Part shown: positions 63,490-64,000 of the stretch, piece after piece
Position numbering within the stretch: the stretch's first letter is position 1
Layout: each line of letters starts with the position of its first letter
Source: Thalassobacillus devorans
GTDB lineage: Bacteria; Bacillota; Bacilli; Bacillales; Halobacillaceae
Assembly (NCBI RefSeq): GCF_011761345.1
Contig: NZ_JAASRY010000002.1
Location: forward strand, 248,001 to 312,000
Direction: 5' to 3'
Length of the DNA: 64,000 bases
Position numbers and translations under genes: made by a program
Notes under the pieces: generated by a model
Told to the model about the DNA's origin: nothing
Database searches by the model: none
Seen by the model: only the letters and a program-made list of their open reading frames with translations

Positions 63490-64000
63490 ATGCAAGGAAC
63501 TTCCGCAGAAAGTATGTTGAATAAATTAAAGTCTGTTTATGGAGTAGAGAAAGGAACTCGACTGCACAGAAATATTGATGCCCTGGTTGAAAAATACAGG
63601 GGAGAAATTGATAGCCAACAGAAGGCTTGGGTCGACCAGGAAGACATCATGCTCATCACATATGGAGACTCCATCAAAGAAGCGGGCAAAGCTCCGCTTC
63701 AATCGCTCCACGAGTTTTTGGAAGCGCAGGCCGATGGAACAATCAATGCGGTCCATTTGCTGCCATTCTATCCATATTCTTCTGATGATGGTTTTTCCGT
63801 CATAGATTATTTAGCTGTCAACCCTGACGTTGGTACATGGAAAGAAGTTGAAGAGCTTTCTAACGATTTTGACCTGATGTTCGACGCAGTAATCAATCAC
63901 ATATCACAAAAAAGCGACTGGTTCCAAGGATATTTGAATGGGGATCCAGATTATAAGGACTATTTCATAGCAGCTGATCCTAAGGAAGACTACAGCCAGG
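63490..64000 (+). CDS. GH13_18 sucrose/glucosylglycerate-type phosphorylase (3' end outside window)
   Basis: The first 170 residues of a GH13 subfamily 18 phosphorylase. NAVHLLPFYPYSSDDGFSVIDY and DLMFDAVINHISQKSDWF (both in part) are diagnostic. The SSDDGFSVIDY form occurs in sucrose 6-phosphate, glucosylglycerate and glucosylglycerol phosphorylases rather than in classical sucrose phosphorylase. AGAGGTG lies 9 bases before the ATG. It should release alpha-glucose 1-phosphate by a retaining mechanism, complementing the inverting GH65 enzyme upstream. The catalytic residues lie beyond the window. Confidence 0.88.
   Translation, partial: MQGTSAESMLNKLKSVYGVEKGTRLHRNIDALVEKYRGEIDSQQKAWVDQEDIMLITYGDSIKEAGKAPLQSLHEFLEAQADGTINAVHLLPFYPYSSDDGFSVIDYLAVNPDVGTWKEVEELSNDFDLMFDAVINHISQKSDWFQGYLNGDPDYKDYFIAADPKEDYSQ

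Noticed and set aside
1-64000. CRISPR arrays, tRNA or rRNA genes, prophage or intact insertion sequence
   Set aside because: No direct-repeat/spacer pattern, cloverleaf genes, integrase or transposase frames were seen. The only tandem repeat is the 21-bp array without spacers.

Overview
The window looks like the chromosome of a Bacillaceae member, most likely a salt-tolerant soil or marine type. The signs are strong AGGAGG-type ribosome binding sites, sigma-A promoters, CcpA (cre) sites, a SleB/CwlJ-like spore cortex hydrolase and SigL (sigma-54) promoters, together with many acidic proteins. The genus is inference. No rRNA, tRNA, CRISPR array, phage or intact insertion sequence was seen. Almost all of the window is catabolic accessory DNA arranged as substrate-specific operons, each with its own regulator.

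Region by region: (1) 1-5486, sulfate activation: sat (5' end outside the window), an SLC13 permease, cysC, cysQ and a DegT-type sugar aminotransferase. (2) 5709-7839, three single genes: a cortex-lytic hydrolase, a stand-alone C-terminal domain of archaeal-type 3-dehydroquinate synthase, and a metallophosphoesterase. (3) 7901-20507, a hydroxyproline catabolic regulon: a multi-subunit D-hydroxyproline dehydrogenase, 4-hydroxyproline epimerase, an epimerase paralogue lacking both catalytic cysteines, an NhaC-type carrier, the deaminase, the semialdehyde dehydrogenase and a two-subunit aconitase X. One sigma-54 activator sits beside three perfect -24/-12 promoters (9755-9770 minus, 11596-11610 plus, 20690-20705 minus) that serve the three transcription units. 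(4) 20508-21448, a gene graveyard with remnants of a PAS protein and of a metallophosphoesterase.

(5) 21449-25167, IclR regulator, KDG kinase, KDPG aldolase and D-galactonate dehydratase. (6) 25361-35089, a hexuronate/aldonate operon like the B. subtilis yjmC-yjmD-uxuA-uxuB locus but with a TRAP transporter, a LacI regulator, and its own kinase and aldolase. (7) 35284-37705, a small sigma factor with the decayed remnant of a duplicate beside it, GtrA and an ATP-grasp ligase. (8) 38003-44260, taurine dissimilation: GntR, ald, tpa, LysR and xsc. (9) 44295-48580, a 21-bp repeat array, YitT, an APC permease and a membrane-anchored beta-propeller protein.

(10) 48680-53260, a D-threonate-type pathway: GntP, PdxA2, four-carbon acid sugar kinase and DeoR. 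(11) 53744-64000, a LacI-controlled alpha-glucoside operon: an ABC importer, three redox or isomerase enzymes, a GH65 phosphorylase and a GH13_18 phosphorylase cut by the window end. This last operon is the best candidate for an undescribed pathway.

The carbon routes converge on 2-keto-3-deoxy acids, 2-oxoglutarate, acetyl phosphate and probably triose phosphate or glucose 1-phosphate. Five copies of a GGTCCTCC/GGAGGACC palindrome lie between genes.
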